Made by a program: the position numbers and the translations under genes. Below the pieces are notes generated by a model. It made no database searches and was not told where the DNA came from. It saw only the letters and a list, made by a program, of their open reading frames with translations. From Arthrinium phaeospermum (Eukaryota > Ascomycota > Sordariomycetes > Amphisphaeriales > Apiosporaceae), in NCBI GenBank assembly GCA_006503535.1, contig QYRS01000013.1, forward strand, positions 1,364,001 to 1,428,000: DNA of 64,000 bases. The letters run 5' to 3'. Of this stretch, positions 31,467-42,981 are shown in pieces (position 1 is the first letter of the stretch; each line of letters begins with the position of its first letter).

Positions 31467-33617
31467 TCAGTATCTCCTATCGTAGCCGACAGGAGGCGCG
31501 GGGAGAGTGGCCGAGTACGGGTTCCCGTCAGAATAGCGGGGACCGTAGTCGTCGTCGTACCGGCTCTCGCGCGGAGAAGCTGGCGAGCGCCAATCGTCGT
31601 CCCTGGACCTCCCATGGTAAGACTCATTGGCCCGCTTGAGCCGCTCCATGCGTCGCTCGTGTCGCCTTTGTTTCTCTTGGTTCCATTCCTTGACCTGGTG
31701 GTTCTGCTCGCGAGCCTCTTTCATTTCGGAAATGGCTCCCTTGATACCCATGGCTGCGATGCCGACGGATGCGGCATCTTGCATGATGGCCTTGGACTTG
31801 AGTTTCTTGGCTTCCATGGGAGTGAGTCTCCCTTCCTTGACCGCCTTGTGTCTTGCATTGCGCTTCTCCATACTCGTATAGACACCATGTGCTGCGTGGA
31901 TCGTTGCCACGGTGGCTAATCCCGTGGTTATCATTTGCTTACCTCTCATCTTCTTCGCTTGCTTCTCGTCATCCTCTGAGTCGCCCAGATCACTGCTCGA
32001 CACCGAGCCGGATCTGCCACCCCGTGTATGCGATCGAGACCTGCTGCGGCGTCTGGCAGTGGATCTGTCATCCTCGTAGTAGTCGTCCGGACCTCTTCCT
32101 CCTCTCATGTATCCCCTAGAGGTGTAGTCGTCCTCGTAGGGGTCGACGCTCCGCCTCCGGCTCTTCCGGGATCGTGTGTCATCGTAGTCGTCTCTATCTT
32201 CAGCGGGTCCGCTTCCAAGGCCGAGCTTGGCCAGACTGCGGCGCGCCCCGTCCACAACGCTTCGGCTGCGGCTGCGGCGTCTGTCCCGCGAGCCGGCCCG
32301 ACTGTCATAACGACTATCGAATGAATCGACGCTACCACGACGACCCCGAGAACGAGAATCCCGGGAACGAGAATCGTCACCCTTGTCTAGCAGCTTTTTA
32401 GCACCCAGGGCACCGAGACCGGCAGTAGCAAGAGCTGCGAGACCATTGCCGCCGCCGCCACCACCATCGGAGCGGGCGCGCGACCGGGATCGGCTCCGGC
32501 CGGTCTTTCTGTCCTCCTCAATATCCTTCCGGGAGCCGTTCAGAACACGGTTGCCAACAAGACCACCAATGACCGATTCGATGAGGTGGCGCTTGCTGTC
32601 CGACTCGGGGTTGTGAGCAGCGTCGATGGTGGCAGCACCAGCAGCAGCAGTGACGACGCGCTTCATCTTCTCTCCCTTCCAGCCACCAGGCTCCCGGGCA
32701 ACCCGGAAAGCTTCAGCGGCACCTGCGACGAGGGAGGCTTTGGCGGCCTTTTGCATGCGACCGGCGGCGTCATTCCTCGACTTGCCCGAGTCCATACTGC
32801 CCCGGCGGCTCCTTCCCTCTGAGCGGCGGTCATCCTTGTCGCTACCGCCGCCCGTCAGGGCTTTTATGGCACTACCCAGGCCGGCCGCAGAAAGTGCATT
32901 CTCGAGGAAGGACTTGTTGCCTTTGCGGCTCCGGACATCCTCCTCGTCGTCCGAATAGTACTCGGCAACGCGTCCGTCGCGGCCTTTGTGGACGACATAG
33001 GTCGATTTCTTCTCGTCCTTTGCGGCGTATTTGTTGTAGACGTCAGCACCTTGATAACCGGCAAGTGCACCAGCTGCTCCTAGCGCAGCTGTCGCGGCCA
33101 GATTGCGGTCGACGACCTCGTGGCCCTCCTCTTGGGCCTCGCGACGGTCCCAAACCTCCTTGGCGCCAGCAGCAAGAACGCCGCCCACGACGGCGGCGAT
33201 AATCTTCTCCTGCTTGTTGAGGACGCGTTTGCGGGTCCGCTCCTCCTCCTCGTAGTAGACGCTTCCAGCCTTCCTGGAGCCACGGTGACCGCCTCGGGCT
33301 GCGCGGCTGTCGTAGCGAGGGTCGTAGTAGTCATCATAGTAGCCTGGCTCTGCCGAGCGGGCGCGGCGGACGTCCCGCGAGCCAGAATAGCCCGGAGGCG
33401 GGAAGTCCCGTCGGACTTCCTCGATAGAGAGATCGCTGTCCTCGCGCCCCCGTGGGACGAGATCGGTACGGCCAGAAGGATTGACTCTCAGGTACGTCTC
33501 TTGTGTGTCGACGTAGCGTGGCTCTCTGCCATCGCGGCGTTCTTCGCGCCGCTCTTCCTGGTAGTATCGCCTGGTATGGCCCCGCGATGGGGGGTCATGG
33601 GGGTCGTAAGCCGACAT
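31467..33617 (-). CDS. DUF3824-type glycine-zipper, low-complexity protein
   Basis: A single frame of 716 residues from ATG 33617. The protein is very rich in Arg, Asp, Ser and Tyr with long RS/RD-like tracts (RSRSRARSDGGGGGG, SRDRRRSRSRS). Several small-residue segments look like glycine zippers that could associate with membranes: IAAVVGGVLAAGAKEVWDRR, AATAALGAAGALAGYQG and GLAALATAGLGALGAKKLLD. This alternation is the pattern of the fungal DUF3824 family, which has no established biochemical role. The C-terminal part has a repeat-like basic section, then SPRESRYDDDYGPRYSDGNP and a Pro/Tyr-rich end. The RS-rich tracts make it a candidate substrate for the LAMMER kinase encoded nearby, but that is speculation. 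Confidence 0.85.
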   Translation of the reverse strand: MSAYDPHDPPSRGHTRRYYQEERREERRDGREPRYVDTQETYLRVNPSGRTDLVPRGREDSDLSIEEVRRDFPPPGYSGSRDVRRARSAEPGYYDDYYDPRYDSRAARGGHRGSRKAGSVYYEEEERTRKRVLNKQEKIIAAVVGGVLAAGAKEVWDRREAQEEGHEVVDRNLAATAALGAAGALAGYQGADVYNKYAAKDEKKSTYVVHKGRDGRVAEYYSDDEEDVRSRKGNKSFLENALSAAGLGSAIKALTGGGSDKDDRRSEGRSRRGSMDSGKSRNDAAGRMQKAAKASLVAGAAEAFRVAREPGGWKGEKMKRVVTAAAGAATIDAAHNPESDSKRHLIESVIGGLVGNRVLNGSRKDIEEDRKTGRSRSRSRARSDGGGGGGNGLAALATAGLGALGAKKLLDKGDDSRSRDSRSRGRRGSVDSFDSRYDSRAGSRDRRRSRSRSVVDGARRSLAKLGLGSGPAEDRDDYDDTRSRKSRRRSVDPYEDDYTSRGYMRGGRGPDDYYEDDRSTARRRSRSRSHTRGGRSGSVSSSDLGDSEDDEKQAKKMRGKQMITTGLATVATIHAAHGVYTSMEKRNARHKAVKEGRLTPMEAKKLKSKAIMQDAASVGIAAMGIKGAISEMKEAREQNHQVKEWNQEKQRRHERRMERLKRANESYHGRSRDDDWRSPASPRESRYDDDYGPRYSDGNPYSATLPAPPVGYDRRY

Positions 33618-35882
33618 GATTTACACCTTTCTCTGCTGTTGTATATGAGCGAGGCAGAAGACAGGCGCAAGATGTGTGTGTATGAAGATGCAATGTGTTG
33701 AACCGTGTAATTCGGTCAGTCTGAGGGGTAAAGCGACAAAGTTGATGAAGAGAGTAAGCTCAGTGAGTGAGCATAGAAAGAGGTGGGTGTTGCGGTGAAG
33801 CGGGGCAGGCAGACAGGTAGGTAAGTAGGTAGCTGAGCCTGGGATGCAATGTAATGGTGTCTCAGCAGCCAAAGCAGGGAAAACTGGATATAGTCGCTGC
33901 CTTATGACTGGGGCGGATGACGTAAAGTAGAAGAAGGTCGCTCGCTGATGTCGAGTCGCAACAACTCGATGGGAACGTATGCTTTTGTCTCGCAGATAGG
34001 TTGCGACAGGCTTTTCTGAGTCAAACAGCGAACTGGGCAGAGAGAGAAACCGAAGTGATTTCGAAGAAATTGCAACAATGGGGGGTGGGTGTTTGGATGT
34101 TTGTGTAGGGTGGGCAGGATGCTGATGAAATGTCACTGGAGGGGGTGGGCAAGACCACCTGAACTTGAGCTAGATTGATGCATCTACAAGTACAGTCTAC
34201 AGAACAGGGAAATAATTTGTCGCTAGGACAGGGACGGGTAGGAATGGGTAGCGGCAGGGCAGCAGGTTGCAGGGTCTCTCTGTGTGTCTGAACAGCAGAC
34301 CTTGTCTCAACACCCAAGGACTATTCGTCCTTATTGGGCTGGCGCATGGGAGCCAAAAGGCACTAGGCCGACTAGCAGGCCTGGCCGCGTCCTAGAAAGA
34401 TGGCAGGATGGCTGTGGCAGAGGGTTTGGAGGGGCAGACACTGCCCGTCATGACATGGAAGATGGCCTGAGGCTGGGCACCTATGACTGACCTGCCATTG
34501 ACCCAATGAGATGCCCAGCGGAGGGGTCTTGTTTTGCTGCAGAACATTTCTTTTCAAGTAAGATGTGTGGAGTAGTCTCCGTATGTACGGAGTACGGAGC
34601 GGGAGTACGTATCTCGCTGGGCCATCACCACGAGGCTCTGTCATCAATTGCACTGTTTGCCCGCCGTTATGCTTGTTCATCGTTCTACATGCGCCCGACC
34701 GATGGGGGTTTGCGCGAGACCGTCTATCAAACTCTATCCAGGATCGAGCGTATTGTCAAACACGCAAACAACACTCGGGTTCCAGAGGACGAGGCCGCTT
34801 TGTTCTCGCTCGTTCGTCCGTTCAATGTTGGTTGGTTTGCCCGCCCGCCCGCTAGATGACGTACGTCGTGCCCGGTGGCAGTGCTGCGTCAACTGATGGG
34901 GAGGCTGGGCAGACTTCTCTCGTACAGCACACCTTGCAGGTAGTAGTCCTTTCTAGACTCACCTAGAGCGACTAATCACATTACTCTCGAAGTAACTAAA
35001 TGAGGCAAAACGGAGATGGCCGGAGGCGGTGCGACGATTCTCTACTACTAGAGCCTTCACCTACCGTACTGTTTGGCGAAGAACTACCTACCTAGAGCCA
35101 AGCCCCAAGGTTCCCCCCGCCTCCGCCGCCCGAATGTTTCTCGAAGCCCCATTGATCTCAGGCCCATGTTTAACAGATGATGTCATGCTATAAGATAACC
35201 GGCCAAATCACTAACATGCCTGTCGACTTATTCGGACAATTGATTTCTCCATCTATCGTGCACGCTCATTCGATTACTACCGTCTGTTCGGAGGCGAGTG
35301 ACTGTCTTACTTGTAAGCGTGTCGAGAAGCAACATTGAAGGTAGGTATAGATAGAGGCTGAGCCATGGTATACAATAGTGTCTAGCACAGCTCAGACGTG
35401 ATCCCCGGATAACATCGCAGGATGCTATCACCTGATTTAGGTACCCACCGTTGAAAGAGCTCAACGCTTCCCGTATAGGACCACAGCTGAGGTGAGGGGT
35501 GTTATATTATCTTCGATAGATACAGCTTCTTTCTACCCTTTGCGCAAACATTTATTATGCTAGACAATTTCCAGAAACGAACAACAGCAGTCCGCAACTC
35601 CGTCCCATGATCGCTGTAGTGAAAAACTCCAACCCCCCCTTATTTCCAAATTTTTATATATCGTCAACCTCACATATTCGTACTTCTCAACAGCCCGGCA
35701 CTCCATCTTCTATATACCCAAGGTAGTATACTCTAGAGCCTCCCCAGTGCCAATCCCCAATCACCTGCCTCGTTCTCGACTCATCTTACAGGGCTACACC
35801 CAAACAACAGCTGGGTATCAATAAAACCGACTGCGGCCTCAACATGCCCCGGTCTACAGGACATTTCCATCCTGGGGGACCT
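33618..35882. other. Intergenic stretch, no gene supported
   Basis: This 2.3-kb region lies between the DUF3824 start and the 3' end of the His/Gln-rich-GST gene. It contains GTAGGTA-type runs (33815-33832, 35083-35095) and short frames without coding character. Confidence 0.5.
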
Positions 35883-37952
35883 TTAAGTTTCCCCATTAGC
35901 CAGACGATTGTTCATGAAGAGATCAAATGTCTCAAGGTATAGCTCGCTAGAGCTTGTCGTCGCCATGATATGGGGATTCCGCTCTAGAGCTTCCACCCAC
36001 ATGTGCCACCGTGTCCCCGGCATAGGATCGCTCCAATGTCGATGCTGGCTGAGCATACGCGGCAAGCGTAGGACGAAGGGTGCAAAGTGAATGTCGACCA
36101 AGCAAAGATCGGCACCGAGGAAGTATGGCCCCTATATAACGTAAGCATCTGCAAGTGAGAGGACTCCTGGCTACATCCGTACCCTTTCGTCAGCGGCCTG
36201 CACCAGCGCCCTGATCTCGATCTGCAAGCGGTCGATGCCTTCAGACTGCTTGGATGTATCCGTCGCTCGGAGAAGGTTAAAGTACGAAGGGACGATCTTG
36301 CCGTTGATCTGGATGATGTTAGATCGTGGAAACTGGGGGACAGGCTCTCCAACGTATCAACTCACATGGTCTATCCACAACCTACAATTTGCCTTCAGTC
36401 GTGGATCTGTCGGAAGGAGAGGCACATGGCAGTCACGGTCCTCGAGCTGTATTGGAATCATCAGGTACAGGACATCTCAACCACCTTCCCTGGGATATGA
36501 ACTTACATATTCAAGAATGACAGCACTCTCACCACTGGCCCAGTCACCTTCGCGTATAGCAGGAACCATACCACGGGGATTTGCCTCCAACAGGTGAGTA
36601 GGTCGCTTGAACGGGTCAGTCTCAAAATACTGGTATTGCATTCCTTTGACCTCCAGGGCAATCCAGACTCTTTGCGAAAAGGGGCTACGCAACCAGTCAG
36701 TCCAATGCAATCAACAACATATCATCAAACGTACCAGAAACACGCAGCATAGAGCTTTAGCTCGTGGTCCTTTGAATGCTTTTTGGCCGTCAATTGGGCC
36801 GCACCAGTTGCCTTCCTCTGCGTAGGCTTCTGGATTTTCTTGGCCTCCTTCTCCTGCGCCTGCATGAAACGCTGAACGGTAGACTTCTTGATCTCGTCGC
36901 TTTTTGCCAATGAATGCTTATGAGGGCCGGCCACACCATCTTGTTTGCCATTGCCTCCATTTCCATTGACCCTTTGGATCGTCCAGAACTTGTCGCCTAC
37001 CAGAGGGGCCTGGGTTCCGTCAATAGTCATGCCGTCGTCAAGCTGTATGGTGGCACCAGCAAAGTACTCGGTGATTTTGATCTTGACGTCGCATAGATCT
37101 CTCTCGCGCGCATTGCGCTTCCTTTTCTTCTTGGACGGATCATCCGACTTGGGCGTGCCTGGCGGCCGCCCTTTCATGCGGCAATCCCAGTAGTGTGATA
37201 TAAAGGGTTTGCGCTTATACTTCTGCGTCGACCGATGGGAATAAACATTATCAATGTGAGGGAAATACGTCTCGAATTCATCGTTGGTCAAAATGATCAT
37301 ATCGTCCACGTGGAACAATTTCTCCCGCCACATCTCAAGATTTGGCGGATCGGGCACGATTCGATTGACCAGCTGACCGTGGGGCCGGTTTTCTAGGTTC
37401 TCGGGGGTCTGCGACGAGGACGAAGCCATCCCCGGCCCAAGATAGTCCTCCTCTTGTTGTAGTTGGGCAATAAGGCCCGGGGTCAGGAGATTGAAGGGGC
37501 CCTGACTGACATGAATGCCATGGTTTTCTGGCGGGGCTTGACTCGAAGGCGGTAGTGGCGGAGGAGGTGGTGGAGGAGGGGGAGCAACCGTGACAGGCAC
37601 GGGAGAGGCACTCAGCGCATGGTGATGCTGCTGGTGAAGTTGCTGCGGCGGGGGTGGCGGGGGCTGTTGTTGCTGAGGGCCATGTTGGAGGATGGGCACA
37701 GTAGTTGCTGTCTGTAGACGCTGGAGATGCGCATGGGGGTGGGCATGGTCGAGGTAGAAGGACGGATCGGGCCCGTTTAGTACGAGGCCTATATCGGTGT
37801 TCGATGGTAGAGTCGGCAAGGGGAAGTGCGGCGGTGGCGGCTCGTTGGGCGGTTGCGGGGGTGGGGAAGCGCCATGGTGGTGGTGTTGTTGGTGGTGGTG
37901 ATGGGCGATGTGCGCATGTTGGTGTTGCATGGGCGGCCCATGATAGTGTTGC

Positions 37953-37987
<35 letters not shown>

Positions 37988-38134
37988 CTGCTGTTGTGGC
38001 TGTTGTTGTTGTTGTTGTTGCTGATGGTGATGATGATGCTGATGGGGTTCGAGATCAGGCAGTCCATGATGGAGCGAGTGGGCGACAAGAGGATGCGGGG
38101 TTGCGAAAGTGGTTGACGAAGGGTCCATATCCAT
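35883..38134 (-). CDS. His/Gln-rich nuclear-type protein fused to an omega-like glutathione S-transferase
   Basis: Five exons: 38134..36735, 36684..36507, 36446..36366, 36308..36183, 36131..35883; 677 residues; introns 50-60 bp. Residues 1-230 are extremely rich in His, Gln and Pro. Residues about 255-400 form a conserved-looking segment with FHVDDMIILTNDEFETYFPH and SHYWDCRMKGRPPGTPK (AT-hook-like core), followed by the basic cluster KKKRKR, a probable nuclear signal. The phase-2 junction after exon 1 rebuilds ELKLYAACFCPFSQRVW, so Cys467 heads the thioredoxin-fold CPFSQR motif typical of omega-type GSTs. The rest (to 677) supplies a full GST, including GMVPAIREG, ESAVILEYLED and GPYFLGADLCLVDIHFAPFV. 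Activity is therefore probably glutathione-dependent thiol transfer or a regulatory GST fold. Reading the two parts as separate genes would leave the GST without a start. Confidence 0.9.
37949..38020 (-). repeat. CAG/CAA repeat encoding polyglutamine
   Basis: CTG/TTG triplets on the plus strand read as CAG/CAA on the coding strand, inside exon 1 of the His/Gln-rich-GST gene. The long CTG-only section is the part most prone to length change. Confidence 0.9.
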
Positions 38135-39453
38135 ATTGCAAGCTCAAGAGACAACTATTGCGCTGATCCTACTGCTGATAACCACGGTTTACACCATCTC
38201 GCAGCGGAGGGCGAGCTGTCGACACCAGTCCATTCTTCCTCGATTATGCAGCAGTGAGTTCTTGTTTGGGTTGTTTTTTTTTTGCTGAGACTACACGCAG
38301 AGAGAAGGGGTGGATGGATATAGTATTGCTGGGCACCTAGCGGCAAAGATGTAACAAAATAGAAGCTTCAGATTATAGGATTGAGTATTAAGAGGTATGT
38401 AAAGTGGTAGGAAGCTAGCAGAAGGTGAGCGCGGGGCCAACGATGTCAGTATACCGAGGCGATCCAGGGGGGAGGGGATGGCCTGAAGGACTCTCGCGAG
38501 AACAACAAATGCGACTCTCCTGGGTATCGCGAAAAAGAAAGCCCCGCGTGATGCGTAGGGTATGTGGTGTAGTAGGCACTGACTGTAGCGTAGCGTAGCG
38601 CAGCCTGTGAGCCTGTGTGGGTGAAATAGTACATATTGGGGAAACAAATCCGATAGCGCACTTGCATTTGGGCGCCGATCCCTGCAAGGATTATTGGGCA
38701 AGACAGGTCTTGACAAGTCAATCGTAGCGGCTCTCTGGCGTGTCGGGATTTTGGACGAGGGAGGGCCCGGAGGAGGGGGGCCAAGGGGGCCAGTCCCGGC
38801 CTTATCGATAGGCGCCCAGCAGCCCAGCCCAGGACAGCCCAGTAGCCCGGCCAAGGCGGCTCCTCGTAAGGTCGCCCGCGAATCACACAGGCCTGTTGCC
38901 TGCCCGAGCTGGGGACTCCACGGTGAGCCAGCCAGAACCTAGAACCCTGAAGATCTCGGTTGACCCCCACGGCCACGGCCTGCATCCATGTCTCGGTCGC
39001 AACATGGTACCGCATGCTACGATACAATATGTACGGCCTTTTCTGCCTCCCGCTCAACCGGCGTGAACAGCTGCAAGGCAGGGGGCCTGTAGGTGCAACA
39101 ATGTGCATGTGCGACACCTCATCTCGGGCGTCGACGTAGAGTGGGTATCAATGCCTTATTCCGGGGCTTATCCCTACTTACATACCATAATTTACAACGT
39201 ACCGCCAGCAAGCCAAAGTGCCTTCGAACCGCCAATTCGCGTATTCCAGCTCCCAAATCCCGTGAAAACTCCAGTCGCTATACCCAGGCAATACAGAATA
39301 TGTATCTCATCCACTAATGTCAGAATGAGAGAGAGAGAGAGAGAGAGAGGGTGCTAGATTGCGCCGTATACCAAAATTTCAAACCTCCTTGCCCAGCAAC
39401 GCTCATTCAGGGGTAGGGGCTAGACATCTGTGTAAATAACATGTACATCTTCT
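38135..39453. other. Intergenic stretch, no gene supported
   Basis: Promoter and leader region of the His/Gln-rich-GST gene and 3' side of the Zn2Cys6 gene. A 223-codon minus-strand frame from a GTG is considered spurious. A GA microsatellite lies at 39327-39350. Confidence 0.5.
39327..39350. repeat. GA dinucleotide microsatellite
   Basis: An uninterrupted GA run of about 11-12 units lies about 100 bp downstream of the Zn2Cys6 gene's stop codon, probably in or near its 3' untranslated region. Confidence 0.9.
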
Positions 39454-42400
39454 CTAGGTCCCGCTGTCCCATCCCAAATCCATAGCATCCATTGGTGGCA
39501 TATTCATCAGATTTCGAAGGACACCCTCCGCCACAGGTGTCATCTCGGGTGGGTCCTGTGCTTGGTCCCAGCCATTTGGCATCGTGAAGTCGTTCCCCGT
39601 CATTTCCGGGATAATGAACCCACGACCCGGCGTCATCCCCGGCTCGGCTCCCGTCAAGTCGAATCCGCTTGACGCTGAGAAAAATGCCGTAGCCGCAGCG
39701 TCCATCTCGGACTGCGTCCCCATCCGGTCCCGAGGGCTAGCGTCGAAAGAGGTCCTGCCAGAGCCCGTCACATGCGCCGAGCTACTGTTAGGCTGCTCCG
39801 AGGCGCCACTTGAATTGGGCGTCGGCCGGCTTGACAAGCTGTCTGTGTGAGGCGAGGCCGACATTTCATGCGAGCTGGTATTCTGGCTTCCAGCGAACCC
39901 GTTTGTCTTCAAAGGGCTGCCGCCCATGGTGTATCCAGTATGAAGGGACATTCCCGGCAATGTGATATCTTCATTATTGCGCCTTCCTGAGCCCGGTCCT
40001 CGGTTCGGCATTGAGTCCCATGGTGACATATCGTAGGCATCACTGGTTCTCCCGCTTGTTGCTGCGTTCTGGCCCTCTGGATCAACAACTCCTATCTGAC
40101 ACGAAGAGCCCCCAGAGTCACCTTTAGCACCAGGAAAGCTGGGGTCGGCGTTGTATGGGTTCGCTCTCATGCCGGATTTCTCAAACTGTTGGTTTATCCG
40201 CGCATGGTCCTTCAGCTTGGCTTTTACTTGAGATGTCATAGGCTAAGTCAGGTCAGTCAATTGTCCATAACAGCCCCCCCATTTCACTCCCCACGTACCG
40301 AGTCGCTGGCCCGAGGGAAGGCAGATTTTAGCATTGGTATTCTTGCCCCAAGTGCTTCCAAGTCTACGTCAAGCTGAACAAGGAAAGACTCGGTCAAAGG
40401 ATTCTTGCGTTTGAGTGCGTTCATAGCAGCCAGGAGGAATCTCAACGAGTCCGCTACCTGACTATCGTCTGGTCGGCTCTTCAAATACTGAACAAACACA
40501 CGGGCAGCCACGTATAGGCAGAATGAGAGGAACGGGTTCATCTGCGAAGTGGTTGTCAGTGGACATCCATTTCAGTCTTGTCATGTTCCTCTGGGGGCAC
40601 TTACCACAGAAAGGTCCATGTGGGAGACCATTCTCATGATGCTTGCAATCTCATTTGCGGCCGTGATACACCGCACCTTGCTTTCCGAGCTTACCGACGT
40701 TGGCAGTTTGTATTTGTCTGCTTTGAATATGGCTGCTTGGTGCAGGCATATTGTCGAAGTGTGAATGTTCATGTTAGTAAATATGATGTTGGGGTTACTA
40801 AGCCCGGTTGGGAGTTTTAGTGAGTTAGGGAGGCATAAGGATGTGTTCAGGAGAATATTATCCATGTTCCTATGCCGTTTCCAGAATTCACCATTGTGGT
40901 CGTGGTCACGATCGTTGGGATCAGGCCGGTGTAGATGGACCAGATTCCGGCCAAAGAGACTAGCCATGAGAACGACACTGGAAAACGGCTGGAGCTTTGC
41001 CGCCCCGGCCGGTGTCATGGACTCAGTCAGAGTCGACGTCTTCTCGGGGCGGCTCATTTCGAATGCATCTTCTGAAGCAGGCAGATCTGTCATGATGTCC
41101 CTTTCATCGAAGGTCATGGGCCACCCGGTACCGATGCTGGCATAACGATCTTGGCAGAAGGCCATCCAGAACGTTCTTCGCCTCTCCTCCCTTTCGGTCC
41201 AATCTCGCGGCGGTGGCAGACACTGTTTGACATCTAAACCCGAACCATCCAGTCGATGTAACCCGATCCTTGAAGGGTGTTAGCTCCAGTGTCTGTCGGC
41301 CTCACGGGAGGGGCTGAATACGCACATCTGACTTAGCCGCGCCGCAGAGCCGGTACTCATCCAAGCCCTGGGGAAATACATCATCTTGAACTCGTATGAA
41401 GCAAGCAAGATGTGGGTCTGTGCATGGGCAACTGAGATCATGTGTTCACCGTAGCCTTTGATGTAGTCGGCTTCGACGTATTTTCGAGCTCTTTGATAGA
41501 ACAAGTCCATCATGCCCGCATACTTCTCGGCCACGGAACAAGCCAAAGTCCACATTGCGTATCGCAGCGCGACAGGGGGTCGTTGGTTCGGAGCTCTAGC
41601 ACAAGGTCAGACTCCCACGGCAGTCGCTGGACGCTCACGCAAAGACTTACAAGTTCATTGCTGCCAGATATCTATACTTATGCATCATCGGCAAAGACGG
41701 ATGGACTTTGTCGAAGTAGATTTGATGTCTGGAAAGCCCATGTCAGAAGGGGTCAAGGATCACTCCAAGCTCGCCTTGGTATACTTACAGCTCATCTATG
41801 GTTTCTTGCGGCGGAAGAGGCTCCTCTAAGCCAAGCCCAATCATTTCCCAAGTAAAACTTGGATCCAGGTTCATCCCCATGGGCATTGCAGTGTTAAAGT
41901 TGAAGTCATCGCCGGTCCCAGGCTGTGGGGAATCGGCGTTGAAGTGCCACCGGTCCATATCATTGTCACTGGCAATCGCAATGGTTGGGTTTCCTATATT
42001 GAGGCTTGCCGATGTGACGGGGGGCTGAATCCGGGGCTCGACGGGGTTAGAGGAAGTTTTTGAAGACTCCTTGGGCGCAGCGGCGGTGTTACTGGGACTG
42101 GCGGACGACGAGTCAGGCGTGTGCAGCAGCGATTCGACCATTTCTAGATTTGTAGCAGGATATGATTAACATGGCATCCGCCAACAACGACAGTTTCGAG
42201 GATGCCGGGCGGGCGTCGCTCACTTAGCCGCTCTTCCAAGGCTTTCACGTAGCCTCTCTTCGGGCCACTCTTCCTCCGCACCTCGTCATAGGCGCATGTA
42301 TGTCCCAGGCGTGTACAGGTGCTACAGCTCGGCTTGACTCCGTCGCATTTCAGTTTTCGTTTGCGGCATATCATGCAGGCCAGTCTTTTTGGCTTGGGGA

Positions 42401-42545
42401 CACTTAGGTTGGCGGTCGTTGCGCCGGTCGGTTGAGCAGTATTATCACCATTGCCTTCCGTGGCAGGGCTCTGGTCGCTCCCGTTACCCTCTTCGTCCCT
42501 GGGCGCCGACCGATCAAGCGAATCGGTAGGTATGGATGAAGCCAT
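39454..42545 (-). CDS. Zn2Cys6 fungal-specific transcription factor
   Basis: Seven exons: 42545..42224, 42143..41789, 41728..41651, 41595..41326, 41268..40605, 40541..40299, 40242..39454; 906 residues; introns 55-80 bp with phases that all close. The DNA-binding domain has the six zinc Cys at 57, 60, 67, 74, 77 and 84 (CMICRKRKLKCDG, then CSTCTRLGHTC), followed by a linker (RKSGPKRGYVKALEERL). A fungal_trans middle homology region runs from LHQIYFDKVHPSLPMMH through the MIGLHRLDGSG and RRRTFWMAF motifs. The C-terminus is Ser/Thr/Pro- and Asn-rich and acidic, as in activation domains. The family regulates metabolism or development; the target pathway cannot be read here. The start codon is about 395 bp from a RIP-degraded transposon. 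Confidence 0.92.
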
Positions 42546-42939
42546 GGCCACTGTTGGGGCGCTTTCCCAGAACGTGGGCGTCGTATGCCCAAGAATGCGA
42601 CAGACCAGCGGCTGGGTTGATCGGTGAATAGGTGAGCTGACAAATGTTCCGTCCGTCACTGGGGTCGTTGTCGGCCTTCAATCGAGGCGACTTAGTCTCG
42701 GTGTCACTTGGTCGTCTGGACCCCGTGGTTCCTGAGAAACGCCCTTTGAGATATCGCGTAATGGACTCGATATCTTTCACTAATGGAAAGTCGTTAGTAC
42801 GTTCGGAAGAACGTGGTGCTGAACCCTTCGTTCTTCCGAAGCTGACTGCTATCGTAGAGGGCACAGTAATACGCATGGGGCTTTAGCGCAGAATAGCAGA
42901 CCCAGTTAGTTGGTCCCTAGTAGATGGGGGGCGATATAG
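42546..42939. other. Promoter region of the Zn2Cys6 gene abutting the degraded transposon
   Basis: Normal-composition DNA between the regulator's ATG and the left end of the AT-rich element. Open frames here are short. It may be exposed to RIP or heterochromatin spread from the element, but its composition shows no strong RIP. Confidence 0.5.
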
Positions 42940-42981
42940 TACGGATTACCTATAAAGGTTATTCATACTACCCTTAAAATT
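42940..42981 (+). repeat. Left terminal inverted repeat
   Basis: The sequence starts TACGGATTACCTATAAAGG and continues GTTATTCATACTACCC. It pairs with the right terminal repeat at 49907-49948. Sequence outside the left end is GC-normal. Confidence 0.8.

Noticed and set aside
38446..39117. Minus-strand 223-codon open frame upstream of the His/Gln-rich-GST gene
   Set aside because: It begins at GTG, contains pentamer-repeat-derived sequence and shows no family pattern; more likely leader or promoter DNA.
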